NCBI GenBank assembly: GCA_900100595.1
Contig: FMUA01000003.1
Span: 136,441-200,440, forward strand
Direction of reading: 5' to 3'
DNA from: Ruminococcaceae bacterium P7
Lineage (GTDB): Bacteria; Bacillota; Clostridia; Oscillospirales; Acutalibacteraceae
Length of the DNA stretch: 64,000 nucleotides
Part shown: positions 1 to 10,644 of the stretch, in pieces
Layout of the letters: each line of letters begins with the position of its first letter
Numbering within the stretch: position 1 is the first letter of the stretch
Translations under genes and position numbers: made by a program
The notes under the pieces: model-generated
Told to the model about the DNA's origin: nothing
The model's database searches: none
The model's input: the letters and a program-made list of their open reading frames with translations, nothing else

Positions 1-1
1 T

Positions 2-646
2 CTCAACGAGGCGCTCAATCAGGCGCGCGTTGAGGAAACGGGTCTGAACATCCCCAAAATCGAGGAAGTCACCAAGATCGACGGCAAGTGGGCGATCATC
101 TCCGATTACATCGAGGGTAAGACGCTGCAGGAGCTGATGGACGAGAATCCCGACAAGCTCGATGAGTACCTCAACCTCTTTGTCGATATCCAGAAGGATA
201 TCCTGAGCAAGAAATGTCCGCTGCTCAAAAGGCTCAAGGACAAGATGCAGGACAAAATCAGCCAGACCGACCTCGACGCGACAACGCGCTATGAGCTGCA
301 CACCCGTCTTGCTTCGATGAAGAAGCACAGCAAGGTCTGCCACGGCGACTTCAATCCCTCCAACGTGATCATCACTCCCGAGGGCGTACCCTATATTCTC
401 GACTGGTCGCACGCCACACAGGGCAACGGTGCGGCTGACGCGGCGAGAACCTATCTGCTGTTCTGTCTCAAGGGCGACAAGGAGCTTGCGGAAAAGTATC
501 TGAAGCTGTTCTGCGAAAAGACCGACACCGCGCGCCAGTATGTCAACGCATGGATGCCGATCGTCGCGGCTTCGCAGTCCGTCAAGGGCAACCCCGAGGA
601 GAGAGAGTTCCTCCTCAACTGGGCGAATGTATTTGATTATCAGTAA
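2..646 (+). CDS. Phosphotransferase of the APH/choline kinase family (5' end missing)
   Basis: The open frame runs in from the left edge without a start, so the N-terminal ATP-binding lobe is missing; an internal ATG at 137 is not the true start. The visible C-lobe carries the Brenner-type motif HGDFNPSN, with the catalytic Asp and metal-binding Asn, followed about 18 residues later by the metal-binding LDW. This is the signature of aminoglycoside phosphotransferase and choline/homoserine kinase-like enzymes, which move the ATP gamma-phosphate to a small hydroxylated substrate. The substrate cannot be told. Seen: motif and truncation. Family knowledge: kinase chemistry. A strong terminator follows. 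Confidence 0.8.
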   Translation, partial: LNEALNQARVEETGLNIPKIEEVTKIDGKWAIISDYIEGKTLQELMDENPDKLDEYLNLFVDIQKDILSKKCPLLKRLKDKMQDKISQTDLDATTRYELHTRLASMKKHSKVCHGDFNPSNVIITPEGVPYILDWSHATQGNGAADAARTYLLFCLKGDKELAEKYLKLFCEKTDTARQYVNAWMPIVAASQSVKGNPEEREFLLNWANVFDYQ

Positions 647-666
647 TTCTGCCACCCATATAAAAG

Positions 667-698
667 CAACCCGCTCGTATGAGCGGGTTGTTCTTTTT
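667..698 (+). terminator. Intrinsic terminator of the phosphotransferase gene
   Basis: A 10-bp perfect stem, CAACCCGCTC with GAGCGGGTTG, has a GTAT loop and is followed by TTCTTTTT. It lies between two convergent genes and also ends close to the asparaginase gene stop. Confidence 0.9.
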
Positions 699-1593
699 AT
701 GCTTTTAATATGAAATAACAGCACGCGGGAGAAACAGGCGGCATCGTCCTGATACCGAGCTTATCAAACGCCTGCTTGCTGGCGTAGTCAAAGCCCTCTC
801 TCGCGCCTGTGAGGTAAAGCGGAATATTTTTTTCACGCGCCTGCATACAGAACGCAATAAAATCCGCGTCGTCCGTCGGCAGCGTGCCCGAATGATAGCC
901 CTCGAACAGCACCGCGTCAATATCATTGAGCGGCGGCAATGTCATGGACGGATGCGCACGCAGCCAGAGAACGCTTTTATCCTCTCCCCTGTCGGGATAT
1001 ACATTGAGGTCAGGCTCCCGAAAATCGGGATTGCGCAGCACGTTTCCGTCAACAACCTCCGCATAATACATGTCAAACACGCTGCGGACGCTGTCATTAT
1101 ACGGCAGATGCGGCAAGATCAAGCATCCCCGATGGATTTTGAGATTCTCGCCGTCGTTTTGGTAGCTGACAAACACACCCTTGCCCTTGCCCGCGCGGAT
1201 AAAATCCAGCGCGCCATTCAGATTGACAAAGCCGTTGGTGCGGCTGTCCGAGAGCGGATACGCCGCCGAAACCAGCACCACGGGCGTATCGCAAAGCCCG
1301 AGCCGCAGCGAGAGATACGCCGCGGTATAGGCGAGCGTATCGGTGCCGTGAGCGATAATCACGCCGTCGAAGCAGGACAAATCATATCCTGTCAGGCAGT
1401 CATACAGCCGACGCAGATGCGCCGTGCCGAGGTTTTCGCTCAAAACAAAATATGGGCTTGCGGTCGTGAAACGCACGTCCGCGCTATCAAAACGCTGCAA
1501 AAGCGCATAAGAGTTGTCCGCATCGGGAGAAAGCGCGCCGTCCGAACGCGAGCAGGCGATCGTTCCGCCTGTAAAGAGTACAAGAATGTTCAT
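697..1593 (-). CDS. Asparaginase family protein
   Basis: 298 residues. The N-terminus shows the TGGTIA motif with the nucleophilic Thr, and the second signature GTDTLAYTAA lies near residue 83; both mark type I/II L-asparaginases and GatD-like amidases, which hydrolyse asparagine to aspartate and ammonia. No signal peptide is visible, so it is probably cytoplasmic. It is slightly short for the family (usually 320-340). Its ATG abuts the stop of the upstream DUF1015 gene, so the two are co-transcribed. The substrate (Asn or another amide) is not settled by sequence. Confidence 0.85.
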   Translation of the reverse strand: MNILVLFTGGTIACSRSDGALSPDADNSYALLQRFDSADVRFTTASPYFVLSENLGTAHLRRLYDCLTGYDLSCFDGVIIAHGTDTLAYTAAYLSLRLGLCDTPVVLVSAAYPLSDSRTNGFVNLNGALDFIRAGKGKGVFVSYQNDGENLKIHRGCLILPHLPYNDSVRSVFDMYYAEVVDGNVLRNPDFREPDLNVYPDRGEDKSVLWLRAHPSMTLPPLNDIDAVLFEGYHSGTLPTDDADFIAFCMQAREKNIPLYLTGAREGFDYASKQAFDKLGIRTMPPVSPACCYFILKA

Positions 1594-2883
1594 TTAGTCG
1601 ACACTGATATCGTTCATCACCATACCCGTGATCATCTTGGGGTAGAAGTAGGTGGATTTCTGCGGCATCTTCTCACCCTCGGCGGCGACGTCGCGGATCT
1701 CGGTGACGCGGGTCGGGTTGAGGATAAACGAGCACTGGAACTCGCCCTTGTCCACGCCCAGAATCGCCTCCTCAAAGAACTTGGTGTAGGTCAGGTTGCG
1801 CTGCTCCGCCATGTTCTTCTTGTCGATACCGAGGATGCGCTCGAGAATCAGGGTATGCAGCACGCTGACGTCGAGCTGACGGGACGCTTCGCTCAAATCA
1901 GGCAGCGCCTCGTCCATGACCGCGAGGTCACGGAGCACGAGCAGGTACCACTCGCCTCTGCCGCAGTAGAACGCAAACGCCTTGTTGCCCTTCTGATACT
2001 GCTCGGCAAGCGCGACATTCATGTTGCTCACGCTGTCAAACGCCTTGATATCAAAATACTGCTCGCAGCCGTCAAGAATCACGTCGCGGTCGAAGCCCTT
2101 CAAGCCGCGCACCAGACGGTGGGTCGGGAATACAACTAATCCGGGATGCTCCATATCCATCAGGTAAATCATCTGATAGTCCTGCGCGTCTCCCTCCTTG
2201 GAAATGCCGTTTTCACGGCAGTAGTTGCGGTAGTTGAGCGCGGTTTCGTAGCGGTGGTGACCGTCCGCGATATAGAGCTTTCTGTCGGTAAAGTCAGCCG
2301 TCAGCTTCGCGATGACCGCCTCGTCGGTCACGATCCACAGGCGGTGCGTGATCTGATCGTCGTCGGTAAACTGCGCGTCGGGCTTGCCCTGAGAGTATTC
2401 CTCGAGGGTATCGAGCGTCGTGTGAGTTTCGTCCATATAGAGCGCGTAAATCTGGCTGAAGTTGCAGTTGGTCGCCTTCATCAGCTCAAAACGGTCTGCC
2501 TTCGCCTTGGAAAGCGTGAACTCATGCGGCAGGATCACACCCTTGGAGAACTCCTCGACCTTCACGCGCGCGATCAGTCCCTTGATGCTCTTGCGCTGAT
2601 TATAGGCGTTGAACTCCTCCTCATAGATATAGAGCGCGGGCTTCTCCTCATGAATCAGGATACCGGCTTCACGCCACTTGTCGAGCACCTCCCCTGCGGT
2701 GCGGTAAACGTCCTCACCCTCACGCGGAAGCTCCAGACGGATGACGTTGTACTTGTTCTGCGCGATAAACGCCTTGCGTTCCTTCTCACTGATGATGTCG
2801 TACGGCGGACAGCACAGCTCCTCGAGCTTGCCCGCTTTTTCGGTGTCATAGCGCATACCGCGGAATGCTTTGATTTCAGCCAT
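1594..2883 (-). CDS. DUF1015 family protein
   Basis: 429 residues. The start MAEIKAFRG and the CCPPYDII segment near residue 25 match the DUF1015 family, followed by the conserved IADGHHRYETA motif near 208. The biochemical role is unknown. In many Firmicutes this family sits beside serA and serC; here those genes are 38 kb away. It has its own sigma-A promoter and leads a two-gene operon with the asparaginase. The ATG is the first codon after the leader. Family assignment is by motif recognition. Confidence 0.85.
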   Translation of the reverse strand: MAEIKAFRGMRYDTEKAGKLEELCCPPYDIISEKERKAFIAQNKYNVIRLELPREGEDVYRTAGEVLDKWREAGILIHEEKPALYIYEEEFNAYNQRKSIKGLIARVKVEEFSKGVILPHEFTLSKAKADRFELMKATNCNFSQIYALYMDETHTTLDTLEEYSQGKPDAQFTDDDQITHRLWIVTDEAVIAKLTADFTDRKLYIADGHHRYETALNYRNYCRENGISKEGDAQDYQMIYLMDMEHPGLVVFPTHRLVRGLKGFDRDVILDGCEQYFDIKAFDSVSNMNVALAEQYQKGNKAFAFYCGRGEWYLLVLRDLAVMDEALPDLSEASRQLDVSVLHTLILERILGIDKKNMAEQRNLTYTKFFEEAILGVDKGEFQCSFILNPTRVTEIRDVAAEGEKMPQKSTYFYPKMITGMVMNDISVD

Positions 2884-2940
2884 AATGATTACCCCTTACA
2901 TATAGTTTCTGTTATCATTTCAAAAAATGCTCCATTTTAT

Positions 2941-2969
2941 ATTATATCACAATTTTTTCCATGTTACAA
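2941..2969 (-). promoter_or_regulatory. Sigma-A promoter of the DUF1015-asparaginase operon
   Basis: Reading the minus strand: -35 TTGTAA, 17-bp spacer, -10 TATAAT. It lies about 55 bp upstream of the ATG. Confidence 0.8.
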
Positions 2970-3030
2970 TCTTTTTTTTTGCGAAGTATCGGCGAGATAT
3001 TGCGCAGTTGCAGCATCAACAGAAAACCGC

Positions 3031-3059
3031 TTGTACTTCCGGAAAAAGTGTGCTATAAT
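3031..3059 (+). promoter_or_regulatory. Sigma-A promoter of gltX-glnS-SDR
   Basis: -35 TTGTAC, 17-bp spacer, -10 TATAAT. The start codon follows only 36 bp later, so there is no room for a T-box leader. Confidence 0.85.
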
Positions 3060-3095
3060 GATTAGGTATACTAAAAAACAAGAGGGTTGATAATT

Positions 3096-4550
3096 ATGAC
3101 AGTCAGAACGCGTTATGCGCCGAGTCCGACGGGCTTCATGCACGTCGGCAACCTGAGAACAGCGCTGTATGAATATCTTGTCGCCAAATCACAGGGCGGC
3201 AAATTTATTCTCCGCATTGAGGACACCGACCGCGAGCGCCTTGTGGAGGGCGCCGTGGACTTTATCTATAACACGCTGAAGCTCGCTGGTCTGCAGCACG
3301 ACGAAGGCCCCGATATCGGCGGCGGCTTCGGCCCCTACGTCCAGTCCGAGCGCAAGGATATGTACCTGCCCTACGCCGAGCAGCTCATCGCCGAGGGCAA
3401 GGCATACCGCTGCTTCTGCTCCAAGGAGCGACTGGAAAAGATACAGAATGAAACCGTGGGCGGCGGCTATGACAGACACTGCCGCGACCTGCCGCAGGAG
3501 GAAATCGACCGCCTGCTCGCGGAGGGCGTTCCCTACGTCATCCGTCAGAAAATGCCCACCGAGGGCAGCACCACCTTCACCGACGCGGTATTCGGCGACA
3601 TCACCGTCGAGAACAGCGAGCTGCAGGATCAGATCCTGATCAAGACCGACGGCTATCCCACCTATAACTTCGCGAACGTCATTGACGACCACACCATGGG
3701 CATCACCCACGTCGTCAGAGGCAGCGAGTACCTCAGCTCCACCCCCAAATACAACCTGCTCTATGAAGCGTTCGGCTGGGAGATTCCCACCTATATCCAC
3801 CTGCCCCTGATCATGGGCAAGGACGCGGACGGCAACGTCTCGAAGCTCTCGAAGCGTCACGGCGCGACGGGCTTCTATGATCTCATCGACGACGGCTATC
3901 TGCCGCAGGCGATCATCAACTACATCGCCCTGCTCGGCTGGTGCCCGAAGGACAATCAGGAGATTTTCACCCTTTCCGAGCTGGAAAAGGCGTTTGACAT
4001 CAGCGGCATCAGCAAAAGCCCGTCCGTCTTTGACTACGACAAGCTCAGCTGGTTCAACGGCGAGTATCTCAAAGCGATGACCGCGGAGGAATTCACCGCC
4101 GTCGCAATGCCGTACTACAAGCAGGTATTCGGCGAAAAGGAAATGCCGTTTGAGAAATTCGCGGCTATCCTGCAGAAGCGCACCACGCAGCTCACGCAGA
4201 TTCCCGGGATGCTCGATTTCTTTGCGGAGCTGCCTGAATATGGAAAAGAGCTTTTCGTCAACAAGAAGAGCAAGACCAACCTTGAAAACGCGCCCGTGGT
4301 ACTGAAAGAGGCATACGAGCGCCTGAAAGCGCTTCCCGACTGGACAGCGGACGCGGTGCACGACTGCCTGATCGATATGGCGGCCGAAAAGGGACTGAAA
4401 AACGGCACGGTCATGTGGCCTGTGCGCATCGCGGCGGCAGGAAAGACCGTCACACCCGGCGGCGCGATTGAAATTCTGGATATCCTCGGCAGAGAGGAAT
4501 CCCTCAAAAGACTGGAAATCGGTCTGGACAAGCTGAACACGGAGGCATAA
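3096..4550 (+). CDS. gltX: Glutamyl-tRNA synthetase
   Basis: 484 residues, class I synthetase that charges tRNA-Glu. The HIGH-type motif reads HVGN at residues 16-19 inside YAPSPTGFMHVGN, and the KMSKS-type motif reads KLSKR near residue 250. An upstream in-frame TTG at 3087 exists, but AGAGGG at 3082-3087 overlaps it and sits at the right distance from ATG 3096, so the ATG is the start. glnS follows after 4 bp. Because glnS is present, this enzyme may be the discriminating form; sequence alone does not prove that. Confidence 0.95.
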   Translation: MTVRTRYAPSPTGFMHVGNLRTALYEYLVAKSQGGKFILRIEDTDRERLVEGAVDFIYNTLKLAGLQHDEGPDIGGGFGPYVQSERKDMYLPYAEQLIAEGKAYRCFCSKERLEKIQNETVGGGYDRHCRDLPQEEIDRLLAEGVPYVIRQKMPTEGSTTFTDAVFGDITVENSELQDQILIKTDGYPTYNFANVIDDHTMGITHVVRGSEYLSSTPKYNLLYEAFGWEIPTYIHLPLIMGKDADGNVSKLSKRHGATGFYDLIDDGYLPQAIINYIALLGWCPKDNQEIFTLSELEKAFDISGISKSPSVFDYDKLSWFNGEYLKAMTAEEFTAVAMPYYKQVFGEKEMPFEKFAAILQKRTTQLTQIPGMLDFFAELPEYGKELFVNKKSKTNLENAPVVLKEAYERLKALPDWTADAVHDCLIDMAAEKGLKNGTVMWPVRIAAAGKTVTPGGAIEILDILGREESLKRLEIGLDKLNTEA

Positions 4551-4554
4551 GAAC

Positions 4555-6230
<1,676 letters not shown>

Positions 6231-6231
<1 letters not shown>

Positions 6232-6968
6232 TGAAAAACGTATTGATTACAGGCGGCGCAGGCGGCATCGGCACCGCGCTCTGCAAAGCGTTTGCCCGCG
6301 AGGGCTGCGGCGTCGCCGTTCATTACCATTCCAAAAAAGAAAAAGCCGAACAGCTTGCCGCCGGCCTCCGCAATCAATACGGAGTCAGGGCGATTGCTGT
6401 TCAGGCGGATGTGAGCGACAGGGCATCCGTCAGCCGCCTGTTTGACGCGGTTGACGACGCTCTCGGCTCATTGGAACTTCTCGTCAACAACGCGGGAATC
6501 GCACAGCAGAAGCTGTTTACGGACATCACGGACAACGACTGGAACAGCATGATAAGCACCAACCTCAGCGGCGTGTTCTACTGCTGTCAGGAAGCGCTGA
6601 AGCGTTACATGATACCCTCGCACAGCGGCGTGATTCTCAACATCTCCTCGATGTGGGGACAGGTCGGCGCGTCCTGCGAGGTGCACTACAGCGCGGCAAA
6701 GGCAGGCGTGATCGGCTTAACAAAGGCGCTTGCCAAGGAAGTCGGGCTGTCCAATATCCGCGTAAACTGTATCGCTCCCGGCGTCGTCATGACCGATATG
6801 ATGAAAGACTTTGACGAGGAAACCGTACAAGCACTCAAAGAGGAAACGCCGCTCAATATCCTCGGAACACCCGAGGACATCGCGGACGCGGCTGTATATC
6901 TCTGTTCCGACAAAGCGAAATTCATCACGGGACAAATCCTCGGCGTAAACGGCGGCTTCATTATTTAA
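6231..6968 (+). CDS. Short-chain dehydrogenase/reductase (FabG/YmfI-like)
   Basis: 245 residues, classical SDR. The nucleotide-binding TGGAGGIG is at residues 7-14, NNAG near 86-89, the catalytic Ser in NISSMWG, and the YSAAKAG Tyr/Lys pair near 150. The C-terminus GVNGGFII is typical of FabG relatives. NAD(P)H-dependent ketone reduction is expected; candidates are 3-oxoacyl-ACP reductase or the YmfI-type elongation factor P 5-aminopentanone reductase. No fab or efp genes are nearby to decide. It overlaps glnS by one base, so it is translated as part of that operon. Confidence 0.85.
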
Positions 6969-6975
6969 AACAAAA

Positions 6976-7015
6976 GGTCAGAGAAAGGAAATCCTTCCTC
7001 TGACCGATTCTTTTT
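6976..7015 (+). terminator. Terminator between SDR gene and rplL
   Basis: An 8-bp perfect outer stem, GGTCAGAG with CTCTGACC, is extended inside by AAGG/CCTT and followed by GATTCTTTTT. It stands between the convergent SDR gene and the end of the rplL operon. Confidence 0.85.
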
Positions 7016-7039
7016 GTGAAAAAGCGTTTGGGGATTAAA

Positions 7040-7417
7040 TTACTTAATCTCAACCTCAGCGCCTGCAGCCTCGAGCTTCTCCTTGATGGTGTTAGCCTCA
7101 TCCTCGGAAACCTGCTCCTTAACAGCCTTGGGAGCGCCGTCTACGAGAGCCTTCGCTTCCTTCAGGCCGAGACCTGTGATCTCACGAACAACCTTGATAA
7201 CGCCGATCTTGCCGGAGCCTGCGCTCTTGAGGATAACGTCAAACTCGGTCTGTACAGCCGCAGCAGCAGCGCCGCCGTCAACGGGACCTGCAACAGCAAC
7301 TGCAGCAGCAGCGCTTACACCAAACTCATCCTCAACAGCGTGTACGAGCTCGGAAAGCTCGAGAACGGTGAGGCCCTTTAATTCTTCAATAATAGCAGTG
7401 ATTTTCTCTGATGCCAT
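7040..7417 (-). CDS. rplL: Ribosomal protein L7/L12
   Basis: 125 residues, usual length. An N-terminal dimerisation helix is followed by an Ala/Gly-rich hinge (about 35-60) and the C-terminal factor-binding domain with the conserved [14 protein letters not shown] segment near 92. It forms the stalk that recruits elongation factors, tethered by L10. It is the last gene of the rpmG-to-rplL operon; rpoB does not follow and a convergent gene begins instead. A ribosome site lies just before the ATG. Confidence 0.97.
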   Translation of the reverse strand: MASEKITAIIEELKGLTVLELSELVHAVEDEFGVSAAAAVAVAGPVDGGAAAAAVQTEFDVILKSAGSGKIGVIKVVREITGLGLKEAKALVDGAPKAVKEQVSEDEANTIKEKLEAAGAEVEIK

Positions 7418-7469
7418 TGTAATTTACCTCCAATATTAAGTAGTAATAATTCAAATCAGTACGCGGAAA

Positions 7470-8036
7470 TTATTCCGCAGCGGGAGCCTCTGCTTCTTCA
7501 GCAGGAGCTGCTTCGGCTGCTTTCTTCTCGAGGCAGGCGTCAAAGCCACCCTCGTCAACAACAGCCTGCATAACGCGCGCAAAAGCGGCGATGGGCGCCT
7601 GGAACGCGCCGAGTACGTTTGCGAGAAGAACGTCTCTGGCGGGCAGCTTGGAAAGACTGGTGATGGTATCCATGTCGATCACAGCGCCGTCAAGATAACC
7701 TGACTTCACCTTGAAATTCTCGTGATCCTTTGCGTACTTGCAGAGGATTCTCGCTGCGGCAGCATACTCGCTGTCGCTTGTCGCCAGAGCGGTAGTACCC
7801 TCAAGAACGGGCTTGAGGTCCTCGAGACCTGCTTCATCGCACGCACGCGCGAGAAGAGTGTTCTTCACAACGGTATACTTAACGTCGTTCTCACGAAGCT
7901 CCTTTCTGAGCTTGGTGTCGTCCTCCGTGTTGATACCCTTGTAGCTGACTACAAGACCTGTGATGGAGCTCTTGAGTCTCTCGGAAAGCTCAGCAACAAT
8001 GGCTTTCTTTTGCTCTAAAACAGTCTGACTGGGCAA
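7470..8036 (-). CDS. rplJ: Ribosomal protein L10
   Basis: 188 residues. I start it at TTG 8036 (MPSQTVLEQKK), because GGAGGTGA lies 5-6 nt upstream; a longer frame to 8132 would run through the leader terminator and is rejected. The N-terminal rRNA-binding domain is followed by a C-terminal helix that ends in an Ala/Glu-rich tail holding L7/L12 dimers. L10, probably with L12, represses its own operon through the leader RNA directly upstream. Confidence 0.95.
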   Translation of the reverse strand: MPSQTVLEQKKAIVAELSERLKSSITGLVVSYKGINTEDDTKLRKELRENDVKYTVVKNTLLARACDEAGLEDLKPVLEGTTALATSDSEYAAAARILCKYAKDHENFKVKSGYLDGAVIDMDTITSLSKLPARDVLLANVLGAFQAPIAAFARVMQAVVDEGGFDACLEKKAAEAAPAEEAEAPAAE

Positions 8037-8074
8037 AAAATTCACCTCCGATATAATTTTATATCGCAGTTCAT

Positions 8075-8185
8075 AAAAAAACCGTCCGAAGCGCGCACCT
8101 CGGACAGTTGACAAATACTGAAGTAATTGCACTTTCCTCGGCAGGCAGATTTCTCTTTACGCATACGCACCTACTGTCTTTAGAA
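8075..8185 (-). promoter_or_regulatory. L10 leader RNA with attenuator
   Basis: The rplA-rplJ gap reads on the minus strand as a typical Firmicutes L10 leader: the conserved stretch AGACAGUAGGUGC (around 8179-8166) lies in a branched fold. It ends in a 10-bp hairpin (8107-8098 with 8091-8082) followed by seven U's at 8081-8075, that is, an intrinsic terminator just before the rplJ ribosome site. Family knowledge: the L10(L12)4 complex binds this leader and promotes termination. Structure was judged by eye. Confidence 0.85.
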
Positions 8186-8197
8186 CTGCTTTTATTT

Positions 8198-8225
8198 TGA
8201 ACAGGCGGGAGTTTTCCCGCCTGTT
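8198..8225 (-). other. Hairpin after rplA
   Basis: The inverted repeat ACAGGCGGGA / TCCCGCCTGT with an AAAC loop lies right behind the rplA stop codon. It has only a weak U-tract, so it is more likely a processing or stability hairpin, or a partial terminator that lowers rplJ-rplL read-through. Confidence 0.55.
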
Positions 8226-8248
8226 GCAAACGGAAATAAGCTTGCCGC

Positions 8249-8944
8249 TTACGCGCCGAACTTGGTGGGGTTCAGTCTTACGCTGGGACCCATGGTAGAA
8301 GTAACGGCAACGGAACGGATGTACTGACCCTTTGCGGCAGCGGGCTTCGCCTTTACGATAGCGTCCATGAGAGTGTCGAGGTTCTCATTGAGCTTCTGAG
8401 TGCCGAAGCTGACCTTGCCGATGGGGCAGTGGATGATGTTGGTCTTGTCAAGACGGTACTCGATCTTACCTGCCTTGGCTTCCTTGATCGCCTTCGCGAT
8501 GTCGGGAGTAACGGTACCTGCCTTGGGGTTCGGCATCAGACCGCGGGGACCGAGGATTCTACCGAGACGGCCGACCAGACCCATGCAATCGGGAGTGGTG
8601 ATGAGCACGTCGAAGTCCATCCAGTTTTCCTGCTGGATCTTCTGGGTCATGTCCTCAGCGCCTACGTAGTCAGCGCCTGCTTCCTTTGCAAGCTCCTCGT
8701 TGGGGCCCTTGCAGATGGCGAGAACTCTTACGTTCTTACCGGTACCGTTGGGGAGAACAACAGCGCCTCTGACCTGCTGGTCAGCGTGACGGCTGTCGAC
8801 GCCGAGCTTTACGTGAAGCTCAACGGTTTCGTCAAACTTGGCAGTGGCAGTCTTGATGACGGTATCCAGAGCCTCGCTTGTCTCATATAATTTAGTCTTG
8901 TCAACGAGCTTAGCAGCGTCGACATATTTCTTACCGTGTTTCAT
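8249..8944 (-). CDS. rplA: Ribosomal protein L1
   Basis: 231 residues, normal length. It starts [15 protein letters not shown] and contains the family motif [21 protein letters not shown] segment near residues 124-140. L1 forms the mobile stalk at the E site that releases deacylated tRNA, and in many bacteria it represses translation of rplK-rplA by binding the mRNA before rplK. Located between rplK and the L10 leader. Unambiguous. Confidence 0.97.
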   Translation of the reverse strand: MKHGKKYVDAAKLVDKTKLYETSEALDTVIKTATAKFDETVELHVKLGVDSRHADQQVRGAVVLPNGTGKNVRVLAICKGPNEELAKEAGADYVGAEDMTQKIQQENWMDFDVLITTPDCMGLVGRLGRILGPRGLMPNPKAGTVTPDIAKAIKEAKAGKIEYRLDKTNIIHCPIGKVSFGTQKLNENLDTLMDAIVKAKPAAAKGQYIRSVAVTSTMGPSVRLNPTKFGA

Positions 8945-9001
8945 CAGTTTTCCTCCATATTTAGGTGGTCAAGCGGAAAATTCCTCCCACCCGGAATAAA
9001 A

Positions 9002-9427
9002 TTAGTCAACTACTGTGATACCCATGCTTCTCGCAGTACCCGCGATCATGCTGATGGCAGCATCCAGTGAGCCGGCGTTGAGGTCGGGCATCTTCTGCTC
9101 GGCGATCTTTGCGACCTGCTCTTTGGTGATCTTCGCGACCTTTGTCTTGTTGGGTACGCCTGAGCCGCTCTCAATGCCGCAAGCCTTCTTCAGAAGGACA
9201 GCCGCAGGCGGAGTCTTTGTAATGAAAGAGAACGAACGGTCGGCATATACTGTGATAACAACAGGGATGATAAGACCGATGTCATTCTTCGTACGCTCAT
9301 TGAAATCCTTTGTGAACGCAACAATGTTTACGCCGTGCTGACCGAGTGCCGGACCAACAGGCGGTGCCGGAGTAGCCTTTCCGGCAGGGATCTGCAGCTT
9401 AATTAAGCCTACTACCTTTTGAGCCAT
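9002..9427 (-). CDS. rplK: Ribosomal protein L11
   Basis: 141 residues, usual length. The N-terminal domain has the Pro-rich [19 protein letters not shown] segment and the C-terminus the rRNA-binding MGITVVD end. L11 builds the GTPase-associated centre and is required for RelA activation. First of the L11-L1 pair behind a folded 108-nt gap after nusG. Confidence 0.97.
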   Translation of the reverse strand: MAQKVVGLIKLQIPAGKATPAPPVGPALGQHGVNIVAFTKDFNERTKNDIGLIIPVVITVYADRSFSFITKTPPAAVLLKKACGIESGSGVPNKTKVAKITKEQVAKIAEQKMPDLNAGSLDAAISMIAGTARSMGITVVD

Positions 9428-9535
9428 TGTGTTTGCACCTCCAAAATTCGTGGTAAATTGCGGAACGCCACTGTGTAGGGTTTCCTCCCACAGGGAACGG
9501 GTGTTCCCAATAAAAAGCCGTATGGCGATTTATCG
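9428..9535 (-). promoter_or_regulatory. Folded nusG-rplK gap, possible L1 autoregulatory site
   Basis: On the minus strand the gap holds two hairpins: GGGAAC-ACCC-GTTCCC (9508-9493) and CTGTG...CACAG (9493-9471), which encloses GGG/CCC with a two-base bulge and a purine loop. L1 is known to bind a short mimic of its 23S rRNA site upstream of rplK in many bacteria; the second hairpin is a candidate. The link to L1 is inference. Confidence 0.45.
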
Positions 9536-10078
9536 TCAGTCTTCCAAAAGCTCTGCCTGAGCCAGCTCAAGCTCGACAGGCGTTTCGCGTCCGAACATCG
9601 AAACGATGACGCGGACATAATTTTCGTCGGTGTTCAACTCGTCTACAACACCAACACAGTCCTCAAGCGGACCGTCGATAATTCTCACCGAATCGCCGAC
9701 AGAATAAGAGACCTTGACGCTTCTCTGCTCAACGCCCATTCTGTAGACCTCTGCTTCGGTAAGCGGTACGGGCTTGGATCCCGGTCCCACAAAGCCTGTG
9801 CATCCGCGGATATTGCGAACAACGTACCAGGTTTCGTCGGTATAGACCATCTTGACGAAAACATAGCCGGGATAGATTTTGTGCTCGACCTCTTTGACTG
9901 TTTCCTCACCCTTTTTGTTGATCACCTTTTCGGTGACGATCTCGGTGGGAACCTTGACGTCGATAATCATATCCTGCAGATTGCGGTTCTCTGCTGTTGT
10001 CATCAGATCGCCCGCGACCTTGTTTTCATAGCCCGAGTAGGTATGAACAACATACCATTTTGCTTCGTAATCAGACAT
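9536..10078 (-). CDS. nusG: Transcription termination/antitermination factor NusG
   Basis: 180 residues. The NGN domain begins at WYVVHTYSGYENKVAGDL, and the C-terminal KOW domain follows at about 125 (GDSVRIIDGPLEDCVGVV). NusG clamps on RNA polymerase and modulates pausing, Rho and ribosome coupling. It sits in the standard secE-nusG-rplK order. Slightly longer between the domains than minimal NusG, normal for Clostridia. Confidence 0.97.
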   Translation of the reverse strand: MSDYEAKWYVVHTYSGYENKVAGDLMTTAENRNLQDMIIDVKVPTEIVTEKVINKKGEETVKEVEHKIYPGYVFVKMVYTDETWYVVRNIRGCTGFVGPGSKPVPLTEAEVYRMGVEQRSVKVSYSVGDSVRIIDGPLEDCVGVVDELNTDENYVRVIVSMFGRETPVELELAQAELLED

Positions 10079-10112
10079 GAATCTTCTTCCTTTCGAAAAA
10101 TCTCAAACCTGA

Positions 10113-10403
10113 TTAAACAGTAGTTCCTGTACCCATTACCATTCCGAGCAAAGCGTACAGACCCGTGTCAAGGCCAAAGATGAAGAGGCCCATCACAATA
10201 ATCACGACAAGCACGATGCCGAAATTCTTGGTGGTCTGGGATACGGACGGCCAGGTAATCTTCTTTAACTCACCCTTGCAGGCAAGAAGGTACTTCCAAA
10301 GTCTCTGAAAGACATTTGGCTTTTTCTTTTTGGCGTTGGTCTTGGAAGCTGTCTTTTTCGCGTCAGCCTTCTTGACGTCTGCCTTTTTCGCGTCAGCCAT
10401 CAT
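10113..10403 (-). CDS. secE: Preprotein translocase subunit SecE
   Basis: 96 residues (95 if the second ATG at 10400 is used). A Lys/Ala-rich, low-complexity N-terminus (DAKKADVKKADAKK) precedes the conserved amphipathic segment GELKKITWPS near 52-61 and a single C-terminal membrane helix. SecE clamps SecY in the Sec translocon. The gene lies between rpmG and nusG as in most Firmicutes. The repetitive KKAD tract at the start is unusual, but lies outside the conserved part. Confidence 0.95.
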   Translation of the reverse strand: MMADAKKADVKKADAKKTASKTNAKKKKPNVFQRLWKYLLACKGELKKITWPSVSQTTKNFGIVLVVIIVMGLFIFGLDTGLYALLGMVMGTGTTV

Positions 10404-10412
10404 GTACCTCCC

Positions 10413-10562
10413 TTATTTGGTTTCCTTGTGAAGAGTGTGTTTCTTGCAGAAGCGGCAGTACTTGTTCATCTGAAGTCTGTCGGGACTGTTCTTCTTGTTT
10501 TTCATTGTGTTGTAGTTGCGCTGTTTGCACTCTGTGCAGGCCAATGTGATTTTAACTCTCAT
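10413..10562 (-). CDS. rpmG: Ribosomal protein L33, zinc-ribbon type
   Basis: 49 residues, read directly from the sequence. It begins [17 protein letters not shown] and has a CxxC at 9-12 and a second CxxC (CRFC) near 36-39, so it is the zinc-binding paralogue. A GGGAGGTG ribosome site precedes the ATG. It is the first gene of the operon, with secE starting about 10 bp after its stop. Its length and Cys pattern match the family. Confidence 0.95.
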   Translation of the reverse strand: MRVKITLACTECKQRNYNTMKNKKNSPDRLQMNKYCRFCKKHTLHKETK

Positions 10563-10644
10563 AACGGCACCTCCCGGTTATTCGGAATATTTTTAGCCTC
10601 CCTCAGCGGGGCACAAAAAGAAAGCCCCTTTTAGAGGTAAAGCT

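Noticed and set aside
892..2139. Long open frame opposite the DUF1015 and asparaginase genes (415 aa)
   Set aside because: Antisense shadow of two recognised genes; no ribosome site, no recognisable domain, caused by GC-rich codon bias.
2884..3095. T-box leader before gltX
   Set aside because: The promoter leaves only about 30 nt of leader, and there is no T-box bulge sequence or terminator.
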